The notes: generated by a model from the sequence alone, not told the origin. A DNA stretch of 34,977 bases from JBEATZ01 sp041178545 (GCA_041178545.1 JBEGVB010000178.1:1-34977); one strand, 5' to 3'. Counted from the stretch's first letter, positions 25,585-33,507 are shown. Numbers and translations: made by a program.

Positions 25585-26217
25585 TCACTCAGCTGCCGGC
25601 AAGGCGTCGTCGAAGTAGTGCGCGTCGATCTCCGGGGGCAGTTCACCGGGCTGCAGCACCCGATCGAAGATGGTCACCTTGAAGCTGTCCTCGAGCCTGG
25701 CGTTCCAGATCCGTGCCGAGAGGTTGACCTTGAAGTTGCGGAACAACCTCAGGTCCTCCTTGGTCGTCTGCTCGGGAGTCAGCCGGTCGGACAGCGTGTA
25801 GAAGCTGAGGGGGACGAAGCCCTTGACCAACTGCACCAATGCGGTCTTGCTGCCGTCGGACACCCACCAGTCGTACTTCATCTGGCTGTTGCACTGCATG
25901 CCGCAGCCCTCGGCGAGCACGACCTTGTACCGACCCCGACTGACCACGTTGGCGACATAGTCGACGGCATCCCTCACCCCGGGCCCCGGATGACCGGTCA
26001 CCACGCACATGGAATCGCGGCTCCAGAGTTCCTCCCGGGACAGCGCCAGCCCTGCTGCTTGCATGGCACGGAAGGCCACGGCGGTTCCCCACCAAAGCGA
26101 GCCCGGGTGTTGGCAGATGGCGCCGTCGTAGTTGAGCTCCAGCACCTCGTTTCCACTCCGGATGCGGATGAGGGTTGCTTCAGCTGCACGAGGAGACTTG
26201 TTGGCGACTTCGTTCAT
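25585..26217 (-). CDS. FmdE-like protein at the end of the hyp operon
   Basis: A 210-residue soluble protein. The segment CQHPGSLWWGTAVAFRAMQAAG (35-56) followed by MCVVTGHPGPGVRDAVDYV (70-88) recalls the FmdE/FwdE domain (formylmethanofuran dehydrogenase subunit E family). That family has an HGHxCPG-type start and a later Cys/Asp-Ala motif for metal binding. Here the classical HGH-C is replaced by CQH, so metal ligands would differ. A CGMQC pair (105-109) adds a possible metal site. The remainder (KEDLRLFRNFKVNLSARIWNARLEDSFKVTIFD) is unfamiliar. The ATG has AGAGGA at good spacing and the gene follows hypE by 24 bp, so it belongs to the operon. The family call is tentative; an Fe- or Ni-handling accessory role is only inferred from context. 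Confidence 0.5.
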   Translation of the reverse strand: MNEVANKSPRAAEATLIRIRSGNEVLELNYDGAICQHPGSLWWGTAVAFRAMQAAGLALSREELWSRDSMCVVTGHPGPGVRDAVDYVANVVSRGRYKVVLAEGCGMQCNSQMKYDWWVSDGSKTALVQLVKGFVPLSFYTLSDRLTPEQTTKEDLRLFRNFKVNLSARIWNARLEDSFKVTIFDRVLQPGELPPEIDAHYFDDALPAAE

Positions 26218-26241
26218 GGTGGGAGTCCTCTCACTGGGTGC

Positions 26242-27315
26242 TCAGCAGATCCTGGGCAACTGTTCACCGACGAGCATGTCCACGATCCGCCGTCCGCCGA
26301 AGACGGTCTGCATGACGACACGGCCAGGCCGCCCGTCGGTCACCCGCCCGATCTGCGCCGCGCCCCGGCCGAGGGGATGGGCACGCATGGAGTCGAGCGC
26401 ACGAGCGGCCGCAGCCTCCGGAACGACGCAAACCATGGTCCCTTCGTTGGCGAGGTACAGAGGGTCGAGTCCGAGGATCTCGCAGAAACCCCTCACTTCG
26501 CCCCGGATTGGCGTCTTGTCCTCCTCGATCTCGATGCCAACCGAGGAGGCGATGGCGATCTCGTTCAGCACCGTCGCAAGGCCTCCGCGCGTGGCGTCGC
26601 GCAGGAACCGCGTCTCGGGCACTGCAGTCAGCAACTGCTCGATGAGCCCGTTGAGCGGAGCACAATCGCTCTCGATCGGGGTCGAGATCTTCATGTCGCC
26701 TCGTGCCGCAAGGATGGTCGCACCATGGTCGCCCAGCACGCCGTTGACGAGGATCACGTCGCCGCGGCGCGCCCGATCCGAGCCCAGTTCGCGGCCAGCG
26801 GGAATCACCCCCACCCCTGCGGTGTTGATGAAGAGCTTGTCGCAGGCGCCTCTCTCGACGACCTTCGTGTCACCGGTCACGACCTTGACCCCCGCCTCCA
26901 GCGCTGTGCGCGCCATGGAGTCCACCATCTCCCGGAGGAGCTTGATGTCGAGGCCTTCCTCGATGATGACGGAACAGGTCAGGTAAAGGGGCTTGGCCCC
27001 GCCGACAGCGAGGTCGTTCACCGTCCCGCAGATCGCCAGCTTGCCGATGTCACCGCCCGGGAACTTCAGGGGACTGACAACGAACGAATCGGTTGTCATC
27101 GCCAGCCGGTCGCCATGTGCCACCATGTCTGCGAGGGCGAACCTGGCCTGGTCCTCCAGGGGCGCAGTGCGGGCACCCTCGAAGGAACGGACGAAGACCT
27201 CTTGGATGAGGTCGTGCATCGCCTTGCCGCCGCCGCCGTGCGCAAGGGTGACGGCAGTGGCCTTCAACTTGCTCTCGGGGGAACTCGCCATCCCTTGCAT
27301 GCCAGGATTGCTCAT
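26242..27315 (-). CDS. hypE: Hydrogenase maturation protein HypE (carbamoyl dehydratase)
   Basis: A 357-residue PurM/AIR-synthase-type enzyme. Its C-terminal cysteine receives a carbamoyl group from HypF, and ATP-dependent dehydration turns this into the thiocyanate that donates CN to iron on HypC-HypD. The family N-terminus VTLAHGGGGKAMHDLI is followed by MTTDSFVVSPLKFPGGDIGKLA and VVTGDTKVVERG. The C-terminus ends exactly in PRIC with Cys357 last, the essential acceptor, so the cyanide step looks intact. It starts 8 bp after hypD. A second in-frame ATG at 27291 has AAGGG just before it, and either could be used without affecting the domain. Confidence 0.96.
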   Translation of the reverse strand: MSNPGMQGMASSPESKLKATAVTLAHGGGGKAMHDLIQEVFVRSFEGARTAPLEDQARFALADMVAHGDRLAMTTDSFVVSPLKFPGGDIGKLAICGTVNDLAVGGAKPLYLTCSVIIEEGLDIKLLREMVDSMARTALEAGVKVVTGDTKVVERGACDKLFINTAGVGVIPAGRELGSDRARRGDVILVNGVLGDHGATILAARGDMKISTPIESDCAPLNGLIEQLLTAVPETRFLRDATRGGLATVLNEIAIASSVGIEIEEDKTPIRGEVRGFCEILGLDPLYLANEGTMVCVVPEAAAARALDSMRAHPLGRGAAQIGRVTDGRPGRVVMQTVFGGRRIVDMLVGEQLPRIC

Positions 27316-27323
27316 GAGAAGTG

Positions 27324-28463
27324 CTACTGGGCTTCCTTCGAGGCGTGAACCTTGTCCATGTCACCGAACTGGTAGTAGGCGGCACACGCGCCCTCCGAGG
27401 ACACCATCAGCGAGCCCAGCGGGGTTTCCGGGGTGCACTGGGTACCGAACACCTTGCAGTCCCACGGCTTGATGACGCCCTTGAGGACCTCACCGCACTG
27501 GCAGGACTTGGGGTCGGCGACGGTCAGCGCCGGGACGAGGAAGTTCTTCTCTGCATCGAAGCGGGCGTAGGCCTCGCGCATGCGAATCCCGGAGTGGTCG
27601 ATGGAGCCGAGGCCACGCCACTCGAAGAACTCGCGCAGTTCGAACACCCTGCCGATTGCATCGAGCGCCACCGGGTTGCCGCCGGGAGGGACCACGCGGT
27701 TGTACTGGTTCTCGATGGCAGCCCGACCCTCGGAGATCATCTTCACGACCCTCCAGATGCCGTGCAGGACATCCAGCGGCTCGAATCCCGCGATGACCAA
27801 TGGGCGCTTGTAGTGGTCTGCGATGAAGTCATAGGAGGAGCTGCCTATGACCATGCTCACGTGGCCCGGCCCCAGGAACCCGTCAAGGCTGAGTTCCGGC
27901 GAGTCGAGGATCGCCTTGATGGTCGGGATGATGGTGATGTGATTGCAGAAGAGGAAGAAGTTGTGGACCTTCTCCCTCTCGGCCTGCAGCACCGTGAGCG
28001 CGGTGCTCGGCATCGTGGTCTCGAATCCCAGCGCGAAGAAGACCACCTTCTTGTTCGGGTTCTCCTTGGCCAGCCGGAGTGCGTCCAAGGGTGAGTACAC
28101 CATGCGCACGTCACAACCGTCCGCCCGCGCCTGCAGGAGGCTCTTCTTCGACCCGGGCACGCGCATCGCGTCACCGAAGGTCGTGAAGATGACATCAGGG
28201 CTCTCCGCGATGGCGACACAGTCGTCGACGCGGCCCATCGGCAGGACGCAAACCGGGCACCCGGGTCCGTGCACGAGCTCGATCTCCTCGGGCAGCATCG
28301 TCTCGACGCCATACCGGAAGATCGCGTGGGTGTGTCCGCCGCAAACCTCCATGATCGACAGTGGCCGAGTCTTGGTGAGTTCGATGCGCTGGACCAGCGA
28401 GCGGATCTCACGAAGGAGGTATCTGGCCTTCTCTGGATCCCGGAACTCGTCAACGTACTTCAT
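27324..28463 (-). CDS. hypD: Hydrogenase maturation protein HypD
   Basis: A 379-residue [4Fe-4S] protein that forms the scaffold with HypC on which Fe(CN)2CO is put together. The functional cysteines are in place: Cys41 in MEVCGGHTHA, and Cys69 and Cys72 in GPGCPVCVLP. The C-terminal cluster ligands are among Cys321, 323, 336, 343 and 360. GFETTMPSTA and LVIAGFEPLDVLHGIW are further family blocks. The start at 28463 has AGGA about eight bases upstream. The gene begins three bases after the SIS isomerase stop and is followed by hypE, so it is embedded in the operon. Length and motifs are those of a working HypD. Confidence 0.97.
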   Translation of the reverse strand: MKYVDEFRDPEKARYLLREIRSLVQRIELTKTRPLSIMEVCGGHTHAIFRYGVETMLPEEIELVHGPGCPVCVLPMGRVDDCVAIAESPDVIFTTFGDAMRVPGSKKSLLQARADGCDVRMVYSPLDALRLAKENPNKKVVFFALGFETTMPSTALTVLQAEREKVHNFFLFCNHITIIPTIKAILDSPELSLDGFLGPGHVSMVIGSSSYDFIADHYKRPLVIAGFEPLDVLHGIWRVVKMISEGRAAIENQYNRVVPPGGNPVALDAIGRVFELREFFEWRGLGSIDHSGIRMREAYARFDAEKNFLVPALTVADPKSCQCGEVLKGVIKPWDCKVFGTQCTPETPLGSLMVSSEGACAAYYQFGDMDKVHASKEAQ

Positions 28464-28466
28464 CGG

Positions 28467-29195
28467 TCAATCCTGGGGTGAGTCACTGCGAACCGGGCCG
28501 CCTGCAGGGGAAAGGTCTCCGCGATCGTCGGCGAGGAGGGAATGAACCAGGTCCCAAAGGACGTGGTAGATGGCGAGATGACATTCCTGGATGCGATGGA
28601 TGCTGTCCGTCTCCACCACGAGGCAGTGGTCGAGACCGATCCTCGCCATCTCTCCGCCGCTGACGCCGCACAGCCCGATGGTCTTGAGGCCCATCTCCTT
28701 GGCCTTGAGGAACGCCTTCACCAGGTTGGCGGAGTTGCCGCTGGTCGAGATCCCGACCAACGCATCCTCAGGGCGTCCATGCGCGATGACCTGCCGCACG
28801 AAGATGTTCGCGAACCCGACGTCGTTTCCCACTGCCGTGAGCATCGCGCGATCCGCACTCAGGTCGATTGCAGGCAGGGCCGGACGACCGGCAGTCACGG
28901 GGTGCAGGAACTCCACTGCGATGTGACCGGCGTCGCAGCTGGACCCCCCATTCCCCATGCAGAGCAATCGACCCTTGTTGCGATAGACGGCGGCGATCGC
29001 CCTCGCCGTGTCGATGACGGCACCGGCGTTGCGCTCGAAGAAGGCCGAGATGACCTGCTGATGGTGTGCGATCTTGCCTTGGACCGAGTTCAGGAGACCC
29101 GCCTCCTGCGACTGCGAGTCCTGTCGCTTTCCGTGCAGGAAGGGGTAGAGGTTTCGGAGATGGGGGTTGTCGGTCCCTGAACCGGGAGCGCTCAT
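28467..29195 (-). CDS. GmhA-like SIS-domain isomerase inside the hyp operon
   Basis: A 242-residue protein with a single SIS sugar-phosphate domain, closest in look to sedoheptulose-7-phosphate isomerase GmhA. GNGGSSCDAGHIAVEFLHP (81-99) and STSGNSANLVKA (from 150) form the phosphate site, and HRIQECHLAIYHVLWDLVH (201-219) matches GmhA's RIQExHI helix with its catalytic His. The ATG overlaps the hypC stop as ATGA. No lipopolysaccharide-heptose genes are near. From memory, SIS proteins of this type are found between hypC and hypD in other bacteria, so the link to hydrogenase maturation may be conserved, but the function there is not established. About 30 residues before the domain are unlike GmhA. 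Confidence 0.85.
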   Translation of the reverse strand: MSAPGSGTDNPHLRNLYPFLHGKRQDSQSQEAGLLNSVQGKIAHHQQVISAFFERNAGAVIDTARAIAAVYRNKGRLLCMGNGGSSCDAGHIAVEFLHPVTAGRPALPAIDLSADRAMLTAVGNDVGFANIFVRQVIAHGRPEDALVGISTSGNSANLVKAFLKAKEMGLKTIGLCGVSGGEMARIGLDHCLVVETDSIHRIQECHLAIYHVLWDLVHSLLADDRGDLSPAGGPVRSDSPQD

Positions 29196-29485
29196 GATCC
29201 CTGCGCTGCGAGTCCGGACTGCTTCATCGCCTCCAACTCCGCCTGCATCTCGCCCAGTTCCTTGAGCACCTTCAGCGTGGAGTTGGCCTCGGCCTCGCAG
29301 ATCCGGCTCATCGCGAAACCGACATGGACGAGCACCCAGTCGCCAACGCACTTCTCGAGGGGATGGGACTCCTCCACCACGCAGTCCATGTTCACCTCCC
29401 TGCGGACGCCACCCACGTCAACGCTGGCGAGGTTGCGGGCCGGATCGGTGATCTCGATGACTTGACCTGGAATGCCGAGGCACAT
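29192..29485 (-). CDS. hypC: Hydrogenase maturation chaperone HypC
   Basis: A 97-residue OB-fold chaperone that carries iron during Fe(CN)2CO assembly with HypD and hands it to the hydrogenase large subunit. The start at 29485 is fixed by function: MCLGIPGQVIEI puts the essential Cys at position 2, exposed after Met removal. The upstream in-frame ATGs (to 29512) would bury it. His54 in VLVHVGFAM is the second conserved residue. The C-terminal tail (KVLKELGEMQAELEAMKQ) is helical and slightly long. It follows hypF by 62 bp and overlaps the SIS gene by 4 bp. Since HypC recognises its client, its presence implies some recipient protein exists outside the window. Confidence 0.96.
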   Translation of the reverse strand: MCLGIPGQVIEITDPARNLASVDVGGVRREVNMDCVVEESHPLEKCVGDWVLVHVGFAMSRICEAEANSTLKVLKELGEMQAELEAMKQSGLAAQGS

Positions 29486-29547
29486 GTTCTTGAGAGTCTC
29501 CATGCGCTGCACGGCAGCACCACCGTCTGGGCCGATTCACACGAGAT

Positions 29548-31974
29548 TCAGGCTGGCCCAGCATCCAGCCATCTTGCCGCCGCGACCGCAGCCTGTCCCA
29601 GGGACAGGCCACCGTCATTTGCGGGGAGGCGCGAGTGGCTCCAGACCCGGAAACCGTCGGCCGCCAGTCCGGAGGACACCCTGTCGAAAAGTACCCTATT
29701 TTGGAAGCAACCACCCGTCAAGATCACCCCAACGGGCGCCTCGGCTCCGCGGAGGGTCTCGTGGACCCGGCGGACCATCTCGCAGATCCCCGCTGCAAGC
29801 CCGAGGTGGAATCGCGCGCCGATCTGGCCGATCGGACGGTTCTCCTGGAGGTCGTCCAACAGGGCGGCCCACATCGGCGCCGGGTTGAGTACTCCATGCC
29901 GTGCTTCGGTTGGACCGAAAACTGCAAAGGGGTAGGGGCTCTCGGGATCGCGTGTGCCGAGGATCCACGCCTCCGACCGCGCTTCGAGTTCCATCGCGCC
30001 CTGGCCCTCGAAGGTCACCTTGTCCCGGCAGATGCCGACTGCGGCTGCGACCGCATCGAAGAGCCGACCACAGGAACTCGCGAGGGGCGAGTTCACGCCG
30101 CGTGCGGCCATCTGGTCGAGGATGGCCAACGGCATCGACCCCAGGGCCCGGACCAGCTCTAGCTCGGAGTACCTCTCCACCACCTTGGACCATCCGAGGG
30201 CGGCGCGGAGATGGGCATAGGTGCTCCGCCACGGCTGCAGGATGGACTGCACGCCGCCGAGCATGGGGACCTGCGCGAAACTGCCGATCCTGCGCGAGGT
30301 CCTGTAGTTCGCGAGGAGGAACTCACCGCCCCAGATGCTGCCGTCCGACCCGAAGCCGAGCCCGTCGATCGCCACACCCAGGACCGCAGGGGTGTCCAGC
30401 GGCAGGCCGTTCTCGGCCATGCAACTCGCAACGTGGGCATGGTGGTGCTGGACCTCCTCGAGCGGGAGTCGCATCGCGACCGAAGCCTCGCGTGCGAGCT
30501 TTGCAGAGACGTATTCAGGATGCATGTCGGCCGCGAGCAGTCGCGGCCGGTGGTCGTACACCTCCTGGTAGAGGCGCAGGTTGTGCCGGAAGTCGTCGAA
30601 GGTCGCGACATCCTCCAGGTCGCCCTGGTGTTGCGAGAGCACGGCAGCACCGTCCTTCAACATGCAGAAGGTTGACTTGAGTTCCCCGCCGTAGGCCAGC
30701 AGGTCGGGCGCCCCCCCGAATCCGGGAGGCAGCGGGAACACGGCAGGAGCGTAGCCCCGGGCGACGCGCAGCATCCGTGGCTCGCCCCCGACCACACGTG
30801 CAACGGAATCGTCGATCCGGTTCGCGATCTCGCGATCGTGCATGAGGATCGCATCCGCGATCGCCCCCAAGCGCTGTCGCGCCTCGCCTGCGACCGTGAC
30901 CTGGGGCTCGTTCGAGAGGTTGCCGCTGGTCATCACGAGCGGTTGGTCCATGCCTTCCATCAGCAGGACATGCAGCGGCGTGTACGGCAGCATGAATCCG
31001 AGGCTGTCGAGGCCGGGCGCGAGTGCGTCAGGAAGGGCTTCCGGGCCATCGGCCTTGAGGACGACGATCGGCGTTGGCGCGCTCGCCAACAACGCAGCTT
31101 CCTGGTCGGAAACCGAGCAGTGGCGGCGGATCACATCGATGCTGCGGGCCATGAGGGCGAACGGTTTCCCGAATCGCCGCTTCCGCGCGCGGAGGCGCGA
31201 CACCGCCTCGGCGTTCGTGGCATCGCAAGCCAGGTGGAATCCACCCAGCCCGCGGATCGCGAGAATGAAGCCCGATCGCAGGAGCTTTGCAGCCACCTCG
31301 AGCACGTCGGCGTTCTCGGGTTGCTCGACGGGGCACGGTGCGCCCTCGGGGTACTCGAGCCAGACGCGCGGCCCGCAGTCCGCGCAGGCGATCGGTTGCG
31401 CGTGGAAGCGACGGTCTGCTGGGTTCTCGTACTCAGCACGGCATGCCTTGCACATCGGGAATGCAGCCATGGTCGTGCGGGCGCGGTCATACGGCACCTC
31501 GGTGACGATGGAGAACCTCGGGCCGCACTGCGTGCAGTTGGCGAACGGATAGCGGTAGCGGCGCTGCGTCGGGTCGCGGATCTCCGCCAGACACTCCTCG
31601 CAGATGGAGGCATCGGAAGTCACCCGGGTGCGGTTCTCCCCGGCCTCGCTGGCTCGGATCGAGAAGCCCTCGAAGCGGGTGGTCGCGACCACTTCCTCGG
31701 TTTCGACCGCCTCGATCCGTGCGAGGGCAGGAGCCTCGCTCCCGATGCGATCCAACATCCTCCCCAAGGCGGAGGACGGTCCGGATGCGAGGATGAGGAC
31801 CCCGGACCCGTCGTTCGTCACGTATCCCTTGAGCCCTTCTTCCGTGGCGATGCGCCAGACCAGCGGCCGCAACCCAACCCCCTGCACCACCCCCCGGACC
31901 CGGACCCGGAGGGTGCGCTCCTGCACCTGCGCGTGGTCCGGGTCCATCCCGCCGGTGTTGGCTCCATGGTTCAT
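29548..31974 (-). CDS. hypF: Carbamoyltransferase HypF
   Basis: An 808-residue multidomain enzyme that makes carbamoyl-adenylate from carbamoyl phosphate and ATP and loads it on HypE, supplying cyanide for the metal site. Domains in order are acylphosphatase (VRGVVQGVGLRPLVW...YVTNDGSGV, about 20-105), paired C4 zinc fingers (Cys125/128/147/150 and 175/178/197/200), a YrdC-like domain (about 215-405, RKRRFGKPFALM, MTSGNLSNEP) and a Kae1/TobZ-like domain with HHHAH metal ligands at 510-514 and GGCFQNRVL near the end. A short N-terminal extension of 20 residues precedes the first domain. Its ATG overlaps the ycaO stop as ATGA, a tight coupling that makes co-expression with YcaO very likely. Confidence 0.97.
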   Translation of the reverse strand: MNHGANTGGMDPDHAQVQERTLRVRVRGVVQGVGLRPLVWRIATEEGLKGYVTNDGSGVLILASGPSSALGRMLDRIGSEAPALARIEAVETEEVVATTRFEGFSIRASEAGENRTRVTSDASICEECLAEIRDPTQRRYRYPFANCTQCGPRFSIVTEVPYDRARTTMAAFPMCKACRAEYENPADRRFHAQPIACADCGPRVWLEYPEGAPCPVEQPENADVLEVAAKLLRSGFILAIRGLGGFHLACDATNAEAVSRLRARKRRFGKPFALMARSIDVIRRHCSVSDQEAALLASAPTPIVVLKADGPEALPDALAPGLDSLGFMLPYTPLHVLLMEGMDQPLVMTSGNLSNEPQVTVAGEARQRLGAIADAILMHDREIANRIDDSVARVVGGEPRMLRVARGYAPAVFPLPPGFGGAPDLLAYGGELKSTFCMLKDGAAVLSQHQGDLEDVATFDDFRHNLRLYQEVYDHRPRLLAADMHPEYVSAKLAREASVAMRLPLEEVQHHHAHVASCMAENGLPLDTPAVLGVAIDGLGFGSDGSIWGGEFLLANYRTSRRIGSFAQVPMLGGVQSILQPWRSTYAHLRAALGWSKVVERYSELELVRALGSMPLAILDQMAARGVNSPLASSCGRLFDAVAAAVGICRDKVTFEGQGAMELEARSEAWILGTRDPESPYPFAVFGPTEARHGVLNPAPMWAALLDDLQENRPIGQIGARFHLGLAAGICEMVRRVHETLRGAEAPVGVILTGGCFQNRVLFDRVSSGLAADGFRVWSHSRLPANDGGLSLGQAAVAAARWLDAGPA

Positions 31975-33323
31975 CGAATCCTCCGCTCCGATGCCGCTTC
32001 GCGCAGGGCACGCTCCAGGCGACGACCGATCCTCGGACGCCCGACCCGGTAGTGCTCCAGACCCGGCACCACGAGCCGGACGACCTGGAGCGGCTCTCCC
32101 TCGTCGGTCAGGGCAACCCGGTGGACCGGCCCATCACAGCACCGCCGCAGGACGGACAGGAGCTTCTCGAGCGGTCGTTCGCAGGCCGCGAGTGGCACAC
32201 CGCGCACCTCCGGGAATGCAACGGGCGAACCCGGATCGTCCACCCTGCGAACCTGCTCGCGAAGGGCCGCCTGCAGGTCCTCGCCGCTTGCCCCCTGCAG
32301 CCTCGGCCTCCTGCCACCGTGGAGCATCCCGATTCGTCCCTGCACCACTTCGTTGAGCGCCTGCATCAGGGCTTGTTCCGGATCGAACGAACAGCCCCAA
32401 CCACCATGGAACGCTGCGGGAACGAGTTGCCCGGGGTCGTGGAGGAAACAGGCGAAGAACGGCAATCCGTAGTCGTTGGTGACCGCACGCACGCTGAGAC
32501 GGAGACCGCGCTGGAGGATGCGCTCACGGATGTCCAGCGAGGCCGTCGGCAAGGTGTCCGGATCCACCCATCGCGACCCTTGTCGCGCCAACTCCAGCGA
32601 CCAGATGTCCCTCTCGATCAACTCGAGGAGCGAGCATGCGGAGGCCTCCTCGAGGCTGTTCCCCGATGCCAGGCCGTTCGTGGAAGTGCCGAAGCGCCTC
32701 TGCACGGACCCTGGCGCCGGACGGAAGACGAGTTCCGCCGGCACGAGCGTGTCCTGCTCGGTTTCGACGTTCTTGGCGTGCACGACGGCAACATCCTCGC
32801 CCGTCGAGTGGCTGGCACCCGCGAGCGGGATGAAGTCCTCCACGTTCGCCTGTGCGCGTTCCGCGAACTCTCGTTGACCGACGAAGAAGGTCTCGGAAGC
32901 GCTGCTGTGTCCGGGCTCCGCGCAATGGAACTCCAGCGCCTCCATCCGCGCACCGACCTCGGCCTCGACGGCACTGCGACCCTTGCCGAAGGTGAGCGCA
33001 TCCGACCTGGAGTTCGGACGCAAACACGCAAACACCGCGACCCCCAGGTCGTCGAGTGCGGTCAGGTCCGAGACTCCTGCGATGCCACAGCGGTCAGAGA
33101 CCTCGAGCGCGAGGCGAAGCGTCTCCTCGATCGTGCGGCCGCGGCGGATCACATCGGGCGTCGCTTGTGCAGGTTGTCGGTCCGTGCCGCGCGGAGCCGG
33201 GCAGGAGGTGCCAAGGGCTTGGGACCGGGAGACGAAGCGGGCAGGCGCGACAGTCTTCGTCCCGATGAGGACCGGGTCCTCGGGAACTTGGGCGACAACC
33301 CCCGGCACGAATCGAGGACTCAC
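31971..33323 (-). CDS. YcaO-domain protein, standalone type
   Basis: A 450-residue YcaO protein. Members use ATP to activate peptide-bond oxygens, giving azolines, thioamides or amidines in ribosomal peptides or proteins. The Mg/ATP-binding pattern is visible: GKGRSAVEAEVGARMEALE (114-131), NSLEEASACSLLELIERD (222-239) and EQALMQALNEVVQGR (316-330). The preceding VSDLTALDDLGVAVFACLRP is also typical. The C-terminus (ERALREAASERRIR) has no PxPxP motif, which azoline-forming cyclodehydratases usually carry, and no E1/ThiF-like or TfuA partner is in the window. The GTG start at 33323 is well fixed: an in-frame TGA lies 12 bp upstream, GAGAAG precedes it and no early ATG exists. Upstream is the 33-residue peptide gene; downstream is hypF by 4-bp overlap. 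The true target is unknown. Confidence 0.9.
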   Translation of the reverse strand: MSPRFVPGVVAQVPEDPVLIGTKTVAPARFVSRSQALGTSCPAPRGTDRQPAQATPDVIRRGRTIEETLRLALEVSDRCGIAGVSDLTALDDLGVAVFACLRPNSRSDALTFGKGRSAVEAEVGARMEALEFHCAEPGHSSASETFFVGQREFAERAQANVEDFIPLAGASHSTGEDVAVVHAKNVETEQDTLVPAELVFRPAPGSVQRRFGTSTNGLASGNSLEEASACSLLELIERDIWSLELARQGSRWVDPDTLPTASLDIRERILQRGLRLSVRAVTNDYGLPFFACFLHDPGQLVPAAFHGGWGCSFDPEQALMQALNEVVQGRIGMLHGGRRPRLQGASGEDLQAALREQVRRVDDPGSPVAFPEVRGVPLAACERPLEKLLSVLRRCCDGPVHRVALTDEGEPLQVVRLVVPGLEHYRVGRPRIGRRLERALREAASERRIR

Positions 33324-33368
33324 GGTCTTCTCGACTCAAGCCACTGGGCTGTCGCCTTGGGTCAAGCC

Positions 33369-33389
33369 GGCGCAGGCGTGTGCCGCGCC
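33369..33389 (-). terminator. Hairpin between peptide gene and ycaO, possible attenuator
   Basis: On the minus strand GGCGCGG, loop CACACG, CCTGCGCC forms seven GC pairs with one bulged T, 17 bp after the peptide stop and 45 bp before the ycaO start. No U-tract follows. In many RiPP operons a partial terminator after the precursor lowers enzyme expression relative to peptide, and this hairpin is in the right place for that, but any GC-rich spacer can fold. Confidence 0.3.
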
Positions 33390-33405
33390 AACGGCCTCTT
33401 GCTGG

Positions 33406-33507
33406 TTACTCCTCGTCGTCGCCGCAGTGGACGCCAACGGCGAGGGCGCCTGCGGCCGTGTCCAGGATCGCGATGTCGAACTGGTTCTCCAGGTCCTTGT
33501 TGATCAT
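33406..33507 (-). CDS. 33-residue peptide, candidate YcaO substrate (precursor peptide)
   Basis: The frame from ATG 33507 to TAA 33406 encodes 33 residues, too short for routine ORF calling. It starts MINKDLENQF, continues DIAILDTAAGALAVG and ends VHCGDDEE. An AGAGAG ribosome-site-like stretch lies six bases upstream. Composition is protein-like, unlike the Arg/Pro/Ser-rich shadow frames here: an amphipathic acidic N-terminal half suited to a recognition helix, a small-residue GALAVG stretch, then one Cys and an acidic tail. It is the first small gene before ycaO (82-bp gap) and lies 129 bp after thioredoxin, on the same strand. Position, size and shape fit a RiPP precursor or a substrate of the YcaO/Hyp proteins. 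It has no proline and no Ser, so Ser-derived azolines are impossible. Chance ORF remains possible. Confidence 0.55.
   Translation of the reverse strand: MINKDLENQFDIAILDTAAGALAVGVHCGDDEE

Noticed and set aside
28467..29195. Lipopolysaccharide heptose pathway function for the SIS protein
   Set aside because: No hldE, gmhB or glycosyltransferase genes are near and the gene is embedded between hypC and hypD.
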